From positions 1 through 64,000 of the forward strand of contig NZ_FMMP01000028.1 in assembly GCF_900095725.1 (NCBI RefSeq): a DNA stretch of 64,000 nt. The letters run 5' to 3'. This document shows positions 54,213 through 62,973 of this stretch, one piece after another. This DNA is from Cellulosilyticum sp. I15G10I2 (lineage in GTDB: Bacteria > Bacillota > Clostridia > Lachnospirales > Cellulosilyticaceae). Position numbers and translations under genes: made by a program. The notes beneath the pieces were generated by a model. The model searched no databases and had not been told where the DNA came from. It saw only the letters and a program-made list of their open reading frames with translations. Position 1 is the first letter of the stretch; every line of letters begins with the position of its first letter.

Positions 54213-54935
54213 TTACCATACTGTGTTTAAGAAACTTATTAGTCTTTCGTGTTTTGGCTTATTAAATATCTCATCGGATGTTCCCATTTCTGCAATTTTT
54301 CCTTCAAATAAAAAAACAACTTTATCAGACACTTCTTTTGCAAAACCCATCTCATGAGTAACAATAATCATGGTCATTCCCTCCTTAGCAAGGTTTTGAA
54401 TAACTTGAAGTACTTCTCCAACAAGCTCTGGATCGAGCGCTGATGTAGGTTCGTCAAATAGCATAACAGCCGGCTCCATTGCAAGAGCTCTTGCGATGGC
54501 AACTCTTTGCTGCTGACCTCCGGATAACATAGCTGGATACTCATAAGCTTTTTCCTCTAAACCAACTTTTTTTAGTAGTTTTAATGCTTTTGTCTCCGCT
54601 GTCTCCTTATCTATCTTTTTAATAACAAGCGGTCCTGACATCACATTTTTAATAACAGTCATATGCGGAAATAAATTAAACCTTTGAAAGACCATTCCTA
54701 CTTTTTGACGCAGCTGATTCTTATCTGAACTAGATCCCGTTATAGGATGTCCATCAATAATAATATCTCCGCTATCTTTTTTTTCTAAACAATTAATACA
54801 TCTAAGCAGTGTACTTTTTCCTGAACCGCTCCCCCCAATAATGCTTACAACTTCTCTTTCATTAATTGTGAGATCAATTCCTTTTAAAACTTCTAGTTCA
54901 CCAAAATTTTTATGTAAATTTTTTATTTCTATCAT
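54213..54935 (-). CDS. Polar amino-acid ABC transporter, ATP-binding protein
   Basis: About 240 residues, GlnQ/ArtP/HisP class. Walker [10 protein letters not shown], signature LSGGQQQR, Walker B with [14 protein letters not shown], and the H-loop VTHEMGFA. The ATG at 54935 has GAGGAG upstream and starts 1 bp after the permease stop; an ATG five codons earlier overlaps the permease end. Third gene of the operon. Substrate is set by the binding protein; the leader hints at lysine or another basic amino acid. Confidence 0.95.
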   Translation of the reverse strand: MIEIKNLHKNFGELEVLKGIDLTINEREVVSIIGGSGSGKSTLLRCINCLEKKDSGDIIIDGHPITGSSSDKNQLRQKVGMVFQRFNLFPHMTVIKNVMSGPLVIKKIDKETAETKALKLLKKVGLEEKAYEYPAMLSGGQQQRVAIARALAMEPAVMLFDEPTSALDPELVGEVLQVIQNLAKEGMTMIIVTHEMGFAKEVSDKVVFLFEGKIAEMGTSDEIFNKPKHERLISFLNTVW

Positions 54936-54936
54936 A

Positions 54937-55608
54937 CTAACTCCTCTCATTTACTTTTAACTTCATCTCCAGTTTTGCAAGAAGTTTAGTTAAAGACAAG
55001 ATAATAATTAAGTAGTAGCAAGCGGCCAGAAAGAAAATAGGAAATACTTGATAGGTTGCTGCAACATATTGTCTGGCTAATAACATTGTTTCGGTAATAG
55101 TTATAACACTTGCTAAGGATGAATCTTTAACAGCTATAATAAACTGATTGCCTAAGGCTGGCACAGAACGTTTAAAAGCCTGTGGCAAAATGACATGCTT
55201 AAAAGATTGTGTTTTTGTCATTCCCAGTGCCCTTGCAGCCTCATCCTGACCATAATCAATAGACAAAATAGCGCCTCTAAAAATTTCACTAATATACGCG
55301 CCACTGTGAAAAGCGAGCCCAATAATCGCTGATGTAAATCTTCCAATTTCAAACCCTATTTGAGGCAAACCATAAAAGATAAAAAATAATTGTAGCAATA
55401 ATGGTGTGCCCCTAACAAGCGTAACATAAAAATCTGCAATCCTACTTAGCACCTTACTTTTTGAAAGCTTCAATAGCGTTATAAATAGTCCAAATAGTGT
55501 TCCTAGTATAATAGAAAATATTGACAACTGCAAAGTTGTTAAAACACCTGGTAAAAATTTGGGCATAAACTTAATAACTGTCTGTACAAATTCTATAATC
55601 CCTTCCAC
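54937..55608 (-). CDS. Polar amino-acid ABC transporter, permease
   Basis: 223 residues with about five membrane helices. The HisM/GlnP-type signature and the EAA loop [21 protein letters not shown] are visible near residues 135-155 (listed from D-E-A-A). Start GTG with GGGAGG upstream. The gap to the binding protein contains a hairpin (55634). It forms a homodimeric channel in relatives. Confidence 0.94.
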   Translation of the reverse strand: MEGIIEFVQTVIKFMPKFLPGVLTTLQLSIFSIILGTLFGLFITLLKLSKSKVLSRIADFYVTLVRGTPLLLQLFFIFYGLPQIGFEIGRFTSAIIGLAFHSGAYISEIFRGAILSIDYGQDEAARALGMTKTQSFKHVILPQAFKRSVPALGNQFIIAVKDSSLASVITITETMLLARQYVAATYQVFPIFFLAACYYLIIILSLTKLLAKLEMKLKVNERS

Positions 55609-55633
55609 TTAGCACCTCCCTGTTGTACGTAAG

Positions 55634-55674
55634 AAAATACTAAGAAGATTGCGATATATCCTCCTTAGTATTTT
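55634..55674 (-). terminator. Intercistronic hairpin between binding protein and permease genes
   Basis: An 11-bp perfect stem AAAATACTAAG with its mate and a 19-nt loop. It probably gives partial termination or mRNA protection so that the binding protein is in excess. Confidence 0.7.
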
Positions 55675-55710
55675 CAGTTCTTAGTTATATTAAAATTGAT
55701 TATCCATAGA

Positions 55711-56484
55711 TTACTTTTCTAAAATATTAACGCCAAACCACTTATCACTAATCTGACTATACGTTCCATTCTCAATAATTTTATCTAAGCTTTCATTCAG
55801 TGCATTTAGTAACTCTTCATCATCTTTTCTAACAGCTATACCAATATTCTCTGCATAAAGCATAGGGCCGACTGGCTTAATATCAACACCATATTTCTCT
55901 GGAGCTTGTAGCCCTACAAATTTTGCTGTTACAAGTCCATCTGATCTGCCTTGTTCTACTGTCATAAAATTATCTACATCACTTTCGAATTGTAGGATTT
56001 GTGTGATATTTTCCATTTGAAGCAATGCATCGTGAAAAGTTGTTCCCGTAACTACTCCTACTTTACCATTTTCTAATTCTTCAATACTTGTTAATTCTGA
56101 TGAAGAAACTGTAAAAAACTGAGCACCATCATAATAGTACGGCTGTGTAAAGCTTACTCGTTCAAGTCTTTCTTCTGTAATAGCCATACTTCCTATAATC
56201 GTATCAAATCTTGAACTTTCAAGTCCTCCTATAATACCATCCCAAGCTGTGGTAATAGGCACCGCCTTAACCCCCATTTGTTCAGCTAAAGCATTGGCAA
56301 TATCAATATCAAAACCATCTAATTCACCCTCCTCGTTAATAAAGTTAAAAGGTGGATAGGCTCCTGTCATTGCAAATGACATTTCTTTTGACTTTTGGAT
56401 TTTTTCATATGTACTTTGATCCTTATTACATCCCATAAGCAATACAACAACTGATGTTAACATAAATAAAATAATTTTTTTCAT
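55711..56484 (-). CDS. Polar amino-acid ABC transporter, solute-binding lipoprotein
   Basis: 257 residues. The lipoprotein signal peptide ends in LLMGC; the mature part is a type 2 binding fold, family 3, with GAYPPFNFINEEGELDGFDIDIA at the start (quoted only from G-A-Y to D-G-F), DTIIGSMAITEERLERVSFTQPYY and GVVTGTTFHD. These fit lysine/arginine/ornithine, glutamine or cystine binders. RBS AAAAAGGAG. First structural gene after a leader with terminator and riboswitch-like sequence. Confidence 0.93.
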   Translation of the reverse strand: MKKIILFMLTSVVVLLMGCNKDQSTYEKIQKSKEMSFAMTGAYPPFNFINEEGELDGFDIDIANALAEQMGVKAVPITTAWDGIIGGLESSRFDTIIGSMAITEERLERVSFTQPYYYDGAQFFTVSSSELTSIEELENGKVGVVTGTTFHDALLQMENITQILQFESDVDNFMTVEQGRSDGLVTAKFVGLQAPEKYGVDIKPVGPMLYAENIGIAVRKDDEELLNALNESLDKIIENGTYSQISDKWFGVNILEK

Positions 56485-56598
56485 TTTTGAATCTCCTTTT
56501 TAATTTTTATTTGGTCCTCGTAACTGAATAAAATAGCCTAAGTTACTTGCACGAATATATCCCTCCCTTACATTATTTACCAATTTAAAAAATAAAAA

Positions 56599-56637
56599 AG
56601 ACACTCTAACTCTATGATTAATAGAGTTAGAGTGTCT
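56599..56637 (-). terminator. Leader terminator of the amino-acid transporter operon
   Basis: A 17-bp perfect stem AGACACTCTAACTCTAT with its mate, 5-nt loop, and T-run on the minus strand. It lies between the aptamer-like region and the first gene, as in riboswitch expression platforms. The TAGACA at its base can pair with TGTCTA upstream as antiterminator. Confidence 0.9.
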
Positions 56638-56671
56638 AAACTTCGCACAAAGCTCGTTTTACGCCACCAAA

Positions 56672-56835
56672 GATAGCATAGTCCATGACCATTTGATCCT
56701 AGACAGACCCCAGTTCTAATATATAACTTTCATTTTTCAAATAAATTTTCGTTTCGGTGAAAGCCTTACTAAATTCCACACTTAAAATACGTAATCCAGC
56801 TCGACAATCAACTACTCATCCATTCTACTTCACGA
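56672..56835 (-). ncRNA. Probable lysine riboswitch (L box), divergent
   Basis: The following core elements occur in the right order on the minus strand: GATGAGTAG, ACCGAA, ACTGGGG, CTGTC, a 10-bp stem (one mismatch, loop AAAT) and TGGA...GCTATC. Several positions differ from consensus, notably ACCGAA for GCCGAA and two extra bases before GCTATC, and the AGAGGnGCG segment is unclear. The total, about 160 nt, is close to normal size. The position before an amino-acid ABC transporter with a terminator is typical. Another aptamer class is possible. Confidence 0.5.
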
Positions 56836-56864
56836 TTATCTATATAATAATTATTATTTAAATT

Positions 56865-56893
56865 AATATATCATATTTTAATATTTCTGTCAA
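56865..56893 (-). promoter_or_regulatory. Promoter of the amino-acid transporter leader
   Basis: TTGACA (56888-56893), a 17-bp spacer and TATATT (56865-56870) on the minus strand, about 30 bp before the aptamer-like region. Confidence 0.75.
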
Positions 56894-56961
56894 ATTAAAC
56901 AGTACATTTTTTCCCAAATACAATATGCTCAGAAATTAACTCTAAATCTATTTCTATAGCA

Positions 56962-57528
56962 TTACTTTCTGCAATTTATTTTATACTGGCCCTCACTCCA
57001 GTCTTGTCTTAAGAGGCCATATTTGATTTCATCAACCCAACTGCCCTTTTTATACCTTGCAAGCTTAAAAACACCTTCCTGGCTCATTCCTAACTTTTTC
57101 ATAATTGCTTCTGAGTGCTGATTATTGGCGTGGCAGCTTGCTACAACTTTATGTATATTCTTATTATTAAATAAAAAATCTATGAGTGCTTTTCCCATTT
57201 CTGTTGCATAACCTTTACCCCAGTATGCTTTTTGAATGAAATATCCTATTTCATATATCCCGCCCAAATTATTTTCTATCAACACTTCATAATCTATAAT
57301 ACCAATAGCCGTCTCTCTGCCTTTTAATGCAGCAATATATTGTGTTCCCTGATTCTCATCTTCTTGTATAACTAAAGCCTTTTCAAATGCATACCTGGCT
57401 TCTTCTTTTGAACTAAATGCCTCTAAATATGTATATTTCATAACTTCTTGATCTGAAAAAAGTTGACAATAAAAACCAAAATCTGTTCTACTAAGTTTTC
57501 TATAGCTTAATCGGTTACTAGCAAACAT
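56962..57528 (-). CDS. GNAT-family N-acetyltransferase, RimJ/RimL type
   Basis: 188 residues. It has the RimJ/RimL layout with RLSYRKLSRTDF at the start, YFIQKAYWGKGYATEMGKALI for motif A (about 92-112; G-K-G-Y-A at its centre), and NNQHSEAIMKKLGM for motif B. Substrate may be a ribosomal protein N terminus or a small amine. AAAGGAGG precedes the ATG. Single gene 47 bp behind the unknown 57575 gene. Confidence 0.9.
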   Translation of the reverse strand: MFASNRLSYRKLSRTDFGFYCQLFSDQEVMKYTYLEAFSSKEEARYAFEKALVIQEDENQGTQYIAALKGRETAIGIIDYEVLIENNLGGIYEIGYFIQKAYWGKGYATEMGKALIDFLFNNKNIHKVVASCHANNQHSEAIMKKLGMSQEGVFKLARYKKGSWVDEIKYGLLRQDWSEGQYKINCRK

Positions 57529-57574
57529 ATTTTCCTCCTTTAAAAATGACCTTACTCTTTAGGTATCTTTATAA

Positions 57575-58330
57575 TTAGTTAATAAATTTAATGGTAGGCA
57601 GTATCCTATTAACTTCTTCTAATATACTTTTAGTAATCCTTATATTGGAGTGAGGTCTTCTTGATATATCAATACGATATTTTTCTCCTTGACTATTATA
57701 AACCCAAAGTATAATGGTATCTTCAGTACCAAATCGAAAGCCTCTTATTAAGTCATTTTCAAAATGATACATTCCGGTTTGGGCTGATACAGGAATCAGT
57801 TGACACTTGAGAATAAGAAGCATATAGAGCATATCTATTTTCTTCTTTTGGTGAATACCTATCAAATTCTCTTGTGTGATGTTAAGCACAATTTTATCAA
57901 ACTCATACAGTGAACAGATAACCTTTTTATCATAATTCTGGGTCAGATAACTATAAAACTGTTGTGCCTTTTTGGCGCCAATCATATCATTTATAAAATC
58001 TTGCACAAGTAAATGACCCTCTTGTGCTATACTTATTTGAAAGTTTTCTGATTGAAATACATATGTATTATTTTTTTCTTCAGTTAACCGCATATCTGTC
58101 CAGGGTACGTCCAAACTTATTCCTAGCGCATCTATTCCTCTCCCCAAACCTTTTTTTCTTTCTAGTTCCAACTTAAGCGGTATCTGAGGTGCCCACGGAT
58201 ATTCCGTTGCTGAAGTTTGTAATTTAATAACTTCAATCCTTATCCAATCTAAAAACAACTTACTGCTTCCTATTACGCCTATTATCAGCGTTAAAATAAT
58301 ACTTAAACAAATAATCCATGATTTTTTCAT
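57575..58330 (-). CDS. Hypothetical membrane-anchored protein
   Basis: 251 residues. One N-terminal membrane helix (about 5-28) with no lipobox Cys, then a soluble extracytoplasmic domain of mixed alpha/beta character with two Cys. AAAGGT lies before the ATG. The family is not recognised. The upstream region contains copy 2 of repeat A starting 20 bp before the start codon, and the gene ends 47 bp from the GNAT start. Confidence 0.7.
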   Translation of the reverse strand: MKKSWIICLSIILTLIIGVIGSSKLFLDWIRIEVIKLQTSATEYPWAPQIPLKLELERKKGLGRGIDALGISLDVPWTDMRLTEEKNNTYVFQSENFQISIAQEGHLLVQDFINDMIGAKKAQQFYSYLTQNYDKKVICSLYEFDKIVLNITQENLIGIHQKKKIDMLYMLLILKCQLIPVSAQTGMYHFENDLIRGFRFGTEDTIILWVYNSQGEKYRIDISRRPHSNIRITKSILEEVNRILPTIKFIN

Positions 58331-58349
58331 ATTTTACCTTTCTGATCAA

Positions 58350-58420
58350 TCATTTTTACCCCTTTGCTTGTGATACTGCCACAAATGGAAAGTTGAAAGT
58401 GCTTTTCTTTCAGCCTTATA
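58350..58420. repeat. Dispersed two-hairpin repeat, family A, copy 2
   Basis: About 71 bp aligning to 8496-8567 with one gap and about 85% identity, same orientation. Both stems are retained, one now with a G-T pair. It sits directly upstream of the 57575 gene rather than downstream of a gene. Confidence 0.7.
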
Positions 58421-58618
58421 ATCTATTATTTGTCATAAGTTGTTTTTGCATAGATTTTTATCTAAATTTACATTTCTATAATATCTATTTAAATTTGTCT
58501 TATTTTATGCTAAGAACACAAAAAAGATGGTACTAAACGTTGCTATAAACAGAGGCTCACTTTCCATAGTATACTACCTGCCTTCTCTTATAGTCCCTCT
58601 CCTTTTTATACCTGCTCT

Positions 58619-59023
58619 CTATAAATGCAGTAAATCATCTAAAATTTTGCATGAAGTTTCGATGTATTTTCCACATAAATCATGGGGATTTCCCTCGTAA
58701 CCTTCTAAGAGTTCTCCACACACTGTAGACTTATGCACTTCACGAAAGTGCTCATGAAAGGTCTTAACCAGTTCAAACGTTTTAAGTCTAGCTTCTGCAT
58801 CCTCGGCTCTTGTTCTGCCATGTATCAGACTTATCACCATATACGCTCCTGTTACAACACCACATTCTCTTTTCATTCCCCCCATACCGCCCCCAAATGC
58901 TTGTGATACCTTGAGTGCTGTTTCATAGTCCATACCTAATTCTTTTGCATAGGTTGCAAATACAGCCTGAGAGCATGAAAAACCCTCCTTAAAGCAATCT
59001 AATGCCTCTTGTACTTTGCTCAT
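58619..59023 (-). CDS. C_GCAxxG_C_C-family redox protein
   Basis: 134 residues of the canonical family: FSCSQAV near residue 15, FGGGMGGMKRECGVVTGAY (about 43-61), TVCGELL and HDLCGKYI. The four conserved cysteines suggest redox activity or metal binding; the family is found mostly in anaerobes and has no proven function. GGGAGG precedes the ATG. Single gene with a divergent paralogue at 52827. Confidence 0.9.
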   Translation of the reverse strand: MSKVQEALDCFKEGFSCSQAVFATYAKELGMDYETALKVSQAFGGGMGGMKRECGVVTGAYMVISLIHGRTRAEDAEARLKTFELVKTFHEHFREVHKSTVCGELLEGYEGNPHDLCGKYIETSCKILDDLLHL

Positions 59024-59174
59024 CTTGATAACCTCCCGAGTAATATTTATCTTATTATATTATACATTTTTTTAATAAACTATTTACGGTATTATAAAAA
59101 AGTGCTTAGACTTCTTCAATTATTTATTATATGAGTAAGATGCTAAAATTTCAATCTTTTAAGATAATGCATTA

Positions 59175-59223
59175 AAGAGACTACCTGATGATAAAACTCC
59201 CATTCTGCCTCAGATAGTCTCTT
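59175..59223 (-). terminator. Terminator of the hisS-aspS operon
   Basis: A 14-bp stem AAGAGACTACCTGA with its mate (one G-T type mismatch), 21-nt loop. It lies just after the aspS stop; only a short T stretch follows. Confidence 0.7.
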
Positions 59224-59238
59224 GATTATATAGTTTTT

Positions 59239-61026
59239 TTATTCTTCAACTTTAGTAATACTAAGTGCTAATTCTTCTAATTGTTTATCTTCAACAGGTC
59301 CTGGTGCTTCTGTCATCAGACAGCTTGCATCCTTTACCTTAGGGAAAGCTATAACGTCTCTGATACTATCTGATTGGCACATCAACATGATGATACGATC
59401 TAGCCCAAATGCAAGGCCCCCATGAGGCGGTACCCCATATTTAAAGGCATTGAGTAAATAACCAAATTGACTATATGCTGCTTCCTCACTAAAACCAAGG
59501 AGCTCAAACATTTTTTCTTGCACTTCTTTTTGATAAATACGAATACTTCCACCACCAAGTTCGCAGCCATTTAAGCAAAGATCATAGGCTTTAGCACGTA
59601 CTTTTCCTGGATCAGTCTCCATAAGTGGAATGTCTTCATCTTTTGGCATTGTGAATGGATGGTGCATAGCTACATATCTGTTTGCTTCCTCATCAAACTC
59701 AAGAAGCGGAAAATCAGTTACCCATACAAATTTAAACTCGTCTTTTGATATAAGTTCTAAACGTCTTGCGGCCTCTAATCTAAGTGCTCCAAGTGCTGCA
59801 TAAACTACTGACGGTTTATCAGCTACGACTAAGATTAAATCGTCCGTCTCAGCCCCCATACGCTCTTTAATCTGAGTCAAGGTTTCTTCGCCTAAGAATT
59901 TTGCAAATGAAGATTTTTCTTCGCCATCCGCTTTAATCTGATGCCATGCTACACCCTTTGCTCCAAAGTCTTTACCATAAGCTACTAAACTGTCAATTTG
60001 CTTACGACCGATATCGCCCATGCCTTTTGCATTAATTGCACGAACGGCACCGCCTTCTTTTAAAGCATTTTCAAATACTGCAAAACCACATCCCTCTACT
60101 AGGTCTGAAAGCTCTTTAAGTTCTAATCCAAAACGAATATCTGGCTTATCTGAGCCATATCTATTCATTGCTTCTTGATAAGTAAGCCTAGTGATTGGCA
60201 GCGTAATATCCATATCCATTGCTTCTTTAAACACCTTTTGTATAAGTCTTTCATTAATACCTATTACATCCTCAACATCTACAAAAGACATTTCCATATC
60301 GATCTGTGTAAACTCAGGCTGTCTATCTGCTCTAAGATCTTCATCACGGAAGCACTTAGCAATCTGAAAGTATCTATCGTATCCTGAAACCATAAGGAGC
60401 TGTTTAAAAATCTGTGGTGATTGAGGAAGACCATAAAAACTTCCTGGGTGTACTCTTGAAGGAACGATATAATCTCTTGCACCTTCTGGCGAACTCTTGA
60501 TGAGTATGGGTGTTTCTATCTCTAAAAAGCCTTCTGTTTCTAGGAACCTGCGTACCGATTGTGCGACTTTACTACGCAAAATAAGATTATTTTGCATATC
60601 AGGCCTTCTAAGATCAAGGTAGCGGTATTTCAGTCTAAGTTCTTCTCTTACATCACTATTTTCTACTATTTCAAAAGGCGTTGTTTCTGCCTCTGAAAGA
60701 ATACGAAGCTCTTTGACATCAATCTCAATATCTCCAGTTTTCATAGACTTATTAGCATCTTCTCCACGGGATACAACTACTCCCCGTGCAGCAATAACAT
60801 ATTCTGATCTGAGCTTTTCAGCTTTCTCAAATATCTCTTTCTCAGTATTTTCGCTGAAAGATAATTGTAAAAGTCCTGTGATATCACGTAGTGTAATAAA
60901 AAGCAGCTGCCCTAAATTTCTTCTTCTTTGTACCCATCCTGTTACAATAACTTCCTCTCCAACGTTTGCCGAAGATAGTGCCGTACAATGATGTGTTCTT
61001 TTAAGTCCTTGCATTGACTCTGACAT
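59239..61026 (-). CDS. aspS: Aspartyl-tRNA synthetase
   Basis: 595 residues, bacterial type. It has an N-terminal OB-fold anticodon domain, class II motif 1, motif 2 with CFRDEDLRADRQPEFTQID and motif 3 with GLAFGLDRI, and the bacteria-specific GAD insertion domain in the middle. GGAGG precedes the ATG. It lies 135 bp behind hisS with no terminator seen between, so both are under the T-box at 62689. Confidence 0.97.
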   Translation of the reverse strand: MSESMQGLKRTHHCTALSSANVGEEVIVTGWVQRRRNLGQLLFITLRDITGLLQLSFSENTEKEIFEKAEKLRSEYVIAARGVVVSRGEDANKSMKTGDIEIDVKELRILSEAETTPFEIVENSDVREELRLKYRYLDLRRPDMQNNLILRSKVAQSVRRFLETEGFLEIETPILIKSSPEGARDYIVPSRVHPGSFYGLPQSPQIFKQLLMVSGYDRYFQIAKCFRDEDLRADRQPEFTQIDMEMSFVDVEDVIGINERLIQKVFKEAMDMDITLPITRLTYQEAMNRYGSDKPDIRFGLELKELSDLVEGCGFAVFENALKEGGAVRAINAKGMGDIGRKQIDSLVAYGKDFGAKGVAWHQIKADGEEKSSFAKFLGEETLTQIKERMGAETDDLILVVADKPSVVYAALGALRLEAARRLELISKDEFKFVWVTDFPLLEFDEEANRYVAMHHPFTMPKDEDIPLMETDPGKVRAKAYDLCLNGCELGGGSIRIYQKEVQEKMFELLGFSEEAAYSQFGYLLNAFKYGVPPHGGLAFGLDRIIMLMCQSDSIRDVIAFPKVKDASCLMTEAPGPVEDKQLEELALSITKVEE

Positions 61027-61161
61027 GTGTTAACCTCCATCTTAGGCGGAGTACTTATATCCACCTACTACATTTATTTATCTTTAATATTATCTTACAC
61101 CTAATAATTAACATGATACGGCTATTCATTATATCTTTAATTACAAGGATCTGTTTGTAAT

Positions 61162-62436
61162 TTATAGTGTCTCACTTAACATTTTTTTCACACTATCTGC
61201 CAATTGATCAAAAGATACTGTTATAGCTTCTCCTGTTGCCATATTTTTAACTTGAACTGATTTCTCTTCCAATTCACTTTCACCAATAATGGCCGAGAAC
61301 TTTGCACTAATCTTATTAGCATATTTCATCTGTGCTTTAATGCTTCTTTGAAGATGGTCACTTTCTGCACTTATGCCTGCTTGTCTTAAATGATTTACCA
61401 TCTTAAAAGCTTCTACCATAGCCGTTTCACCTCTATACCCAATAAATATATCACGGTAAGTCGGACTAACTGCATCTTTATTTTCTGCCTCACGTACAAG
61501 AAGCAGTCTTTCCATTCCTGCTCCAAAACCTACTGCTGGGGTCGGTTTGCCGCCTATTTCTTCAACTAATTTATCGTATCTTCCTCCGCCACATACAGTG
61601 CCTTGAGCACCTATATCATTTGAAATAAATTCAAATACAGTTTTAGTATAATAATCAAGACCTCTTACAATACTTGAATCAACACTATACGCTATATTCA
61701 TAGCAGTAAGAAGCTCTTGAACCTTCTCAAAATGAGCTTTACAACTTTCGCCTAATGTATCCAAAATAGTAGGAGCACCTTGTAGCTCTTGTTGACATTT
61801 TTCATTTTTACAATCCAGCACACGCAGTGGGTTTTTATCCATTCTTTCTTTACATAATTCACAAAGATGTTCTTCTTTTGAACGTAGAAAAGTTTTCAGT
61901 GTTTCATTATATCTTTTTCTGCATTCTGGACCACCTAATGAGTTGATATGAAGCTCTACATTTTTAATCCCCAGTCTTTTAAGAAGCGTCTGCCCTATTG
62001 CAATAACCTCTGCATCTGCTGTTGGACTCTCACTGCCAAACATCTCAATCCCAAACTGATGAAATTGTCGTTGACGCCCTGCCTGTGGTTTTTCGTATCT
62101 AAATGTAGGTGAGATGTAATATAGCTTAATAGGCTGGGTTTCTGCATGCATAGCATGCTCAAGATAAGCCCGTACTACTGGGGCTGTACTCTCTGGTTTT
62201 AAAGTAATGTCATTATCACCTTTATCTATAAAAGAGTACATTTCTTTATTAACAATATCTGTAGTCTCACCAACTCCTCTTTTAAAAAGTTTTGTAAATT
62301 CAAATATTGGTGTTCTAATTTGATTAAATCCAAAATCATCACATAGGTTTCTAATGATATCTTCGATATCGAGCCATTTCCTCATCTCATCTCCAAAGAT
62401 GTCTTTAGTTCCTTTAAGCGCACGAATTTCTTCCAT
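61162..62436 (-). CDS. hisS: Histidyl-tRNA synthetase
   Basis: 424 residues. Class II core with KGTKDI at the start, motif 2 around PTFRYEKPQAGRQRQFHQ, the histidine-A motif RGLDYYTKTVFE and the C-terminal anticodon-binding domain (with VxxxGYRGETAM-like region). AAAGGGAT lies before the ATG. The 5' leader contains a T-box and, between it and the start codon, repeat B copy 2. Confidence 0.97.
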   Translation of the reverse strand: MEEIRALKGTKDIFGDEMRKWLDIEDIIRNLCDDFGFNQIRTPIFEFTKLFKRGVGETTDIVNKEMYSFIDKGDNDITLKPESTAPVVRAYLEHAMHAETQPIKLYYISPTFRYEKPQAGRQRQFHQFGIEMFGSESPTADAEVIAIGQTLLKRLGIKNVELHINSLGGPECRKRYNETLKTFLRSKEEHLCELCKERMDKNPLRVLDCKNEKCQQELQGAPTILDTLGESCKAHFEKVQELLTAMNIAYSVDSSIVRGLDYYTKTVFEFISNDIGAQGTVCGGGRYDKLVEEIGGKPTPAVGFGAGMERLLLVREAENKDAVSPTYRDIFIGYRGETAMVEAFKMVNHLRQAGISAESDHLQRSIKAQMKYANKISAKFSAIIGESELEEKSVQVKNMATGEAITVSFDQLADSVKKMLSETL

Positions 62437-62594
62437 AGCTATCCCTTTCTCTTAACTTAATATTTATACTTTTCCTGACTATAACTTTCACATTTTAAAT
62501 GTTTAACTTATTCACGTTGTTATTTAATTATGAAAACATTCTAAGAAACAACTTTAGTCAGATGAATAACCTAAGTTTTAAAACTGTTTCTCTC

Positions 62595-62681
62595 TACAAG
62601 AAAGTGTGCAAAAAACGCACACACTTGTGAAACTGGAAAGTTTGGTCCCTTGCAAGCAAGATGCACTTTCCTATTTCACAA
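62595..62681. repeat. Structured dispersed repeat, family B, copy 2
   Basis: 87 bp, 77 identical to 48681-48767. It begins directly at the T-run of the hisS T-box terminator and would be part of the hisS mRNA leader. Relative to copy 1, TTATGA/TCATAA is changed to TTGTGA/TCACAA on both arms, so pairing is preserved. Confidence 0.85.
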
Positions 62682-62688
62682 TAAAAAA

Positions 62689-62930
62689 CGCCCCTGACAT
62701 CACTGTCAGGGACGATATTACCGTGTTGCCACCCTGTTTCAAAGACATCTTAATGTCTTTGCACTTATAAGCCTTTAACGCCAGCCATGCGTCGCTTTCT
62801 ACTATACTTTCAAAAGCGCTCTCCGAGATGTCTTCTAATCTTGTGTGAGCTCTCAGCTAATACTCACTCTCTGGCTTTAAGATTATACTCTTTCTCATCT
62901 ACAATTTTTCCTATTTTGCTAGTTTATATG
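62689..62930 (-). ncRNA. T-box leader of hisS-aspS (Asp specifier GAC)
   Basis: On the minus strand the T-box reads AACAGGGTGGCAACACGG (62721-62738). It is followed by a terminator stem CCCTGACA/TGTCAGGG (62689-62714) and TTTTTT. Stem I has the AGAGAGTGAG-like region, and the specifier in GAAGACATC reads GAC (Asp) at 62830-62832, by alignment with GAACTCATC in the leuS leader of this window. The codon CAT (His) overlaps it. Confidence 0.95.
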
Positions 62931-62942
62931 TTGTTTCTCTAT

Positions 62943-62970
62943 ATTGTATCAAAGTTTATTATTTAGTCAA
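62943..62970 (-). promoter_or_regulatory. Promoter of the hisS-aspS transcript
   Basis: TTGACT (62965-62970), 16-bp spacer, extended TGATACAAT (hexamer at 62943-62948). It lies just after the cheV stop. Confidence 0.75.
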
Positions 62971-62973
62971 GCC

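Noticed and set aside
56599-56700. T-box reading of the amino-acid transporter leader, based on GGTGGCGTAAAACG near 56660
   Set aside because: The 14-nt T-box is broken by an insertion, no specifier loop of the usual form is visible, and no antiterminator pairing with the terminator was found there.
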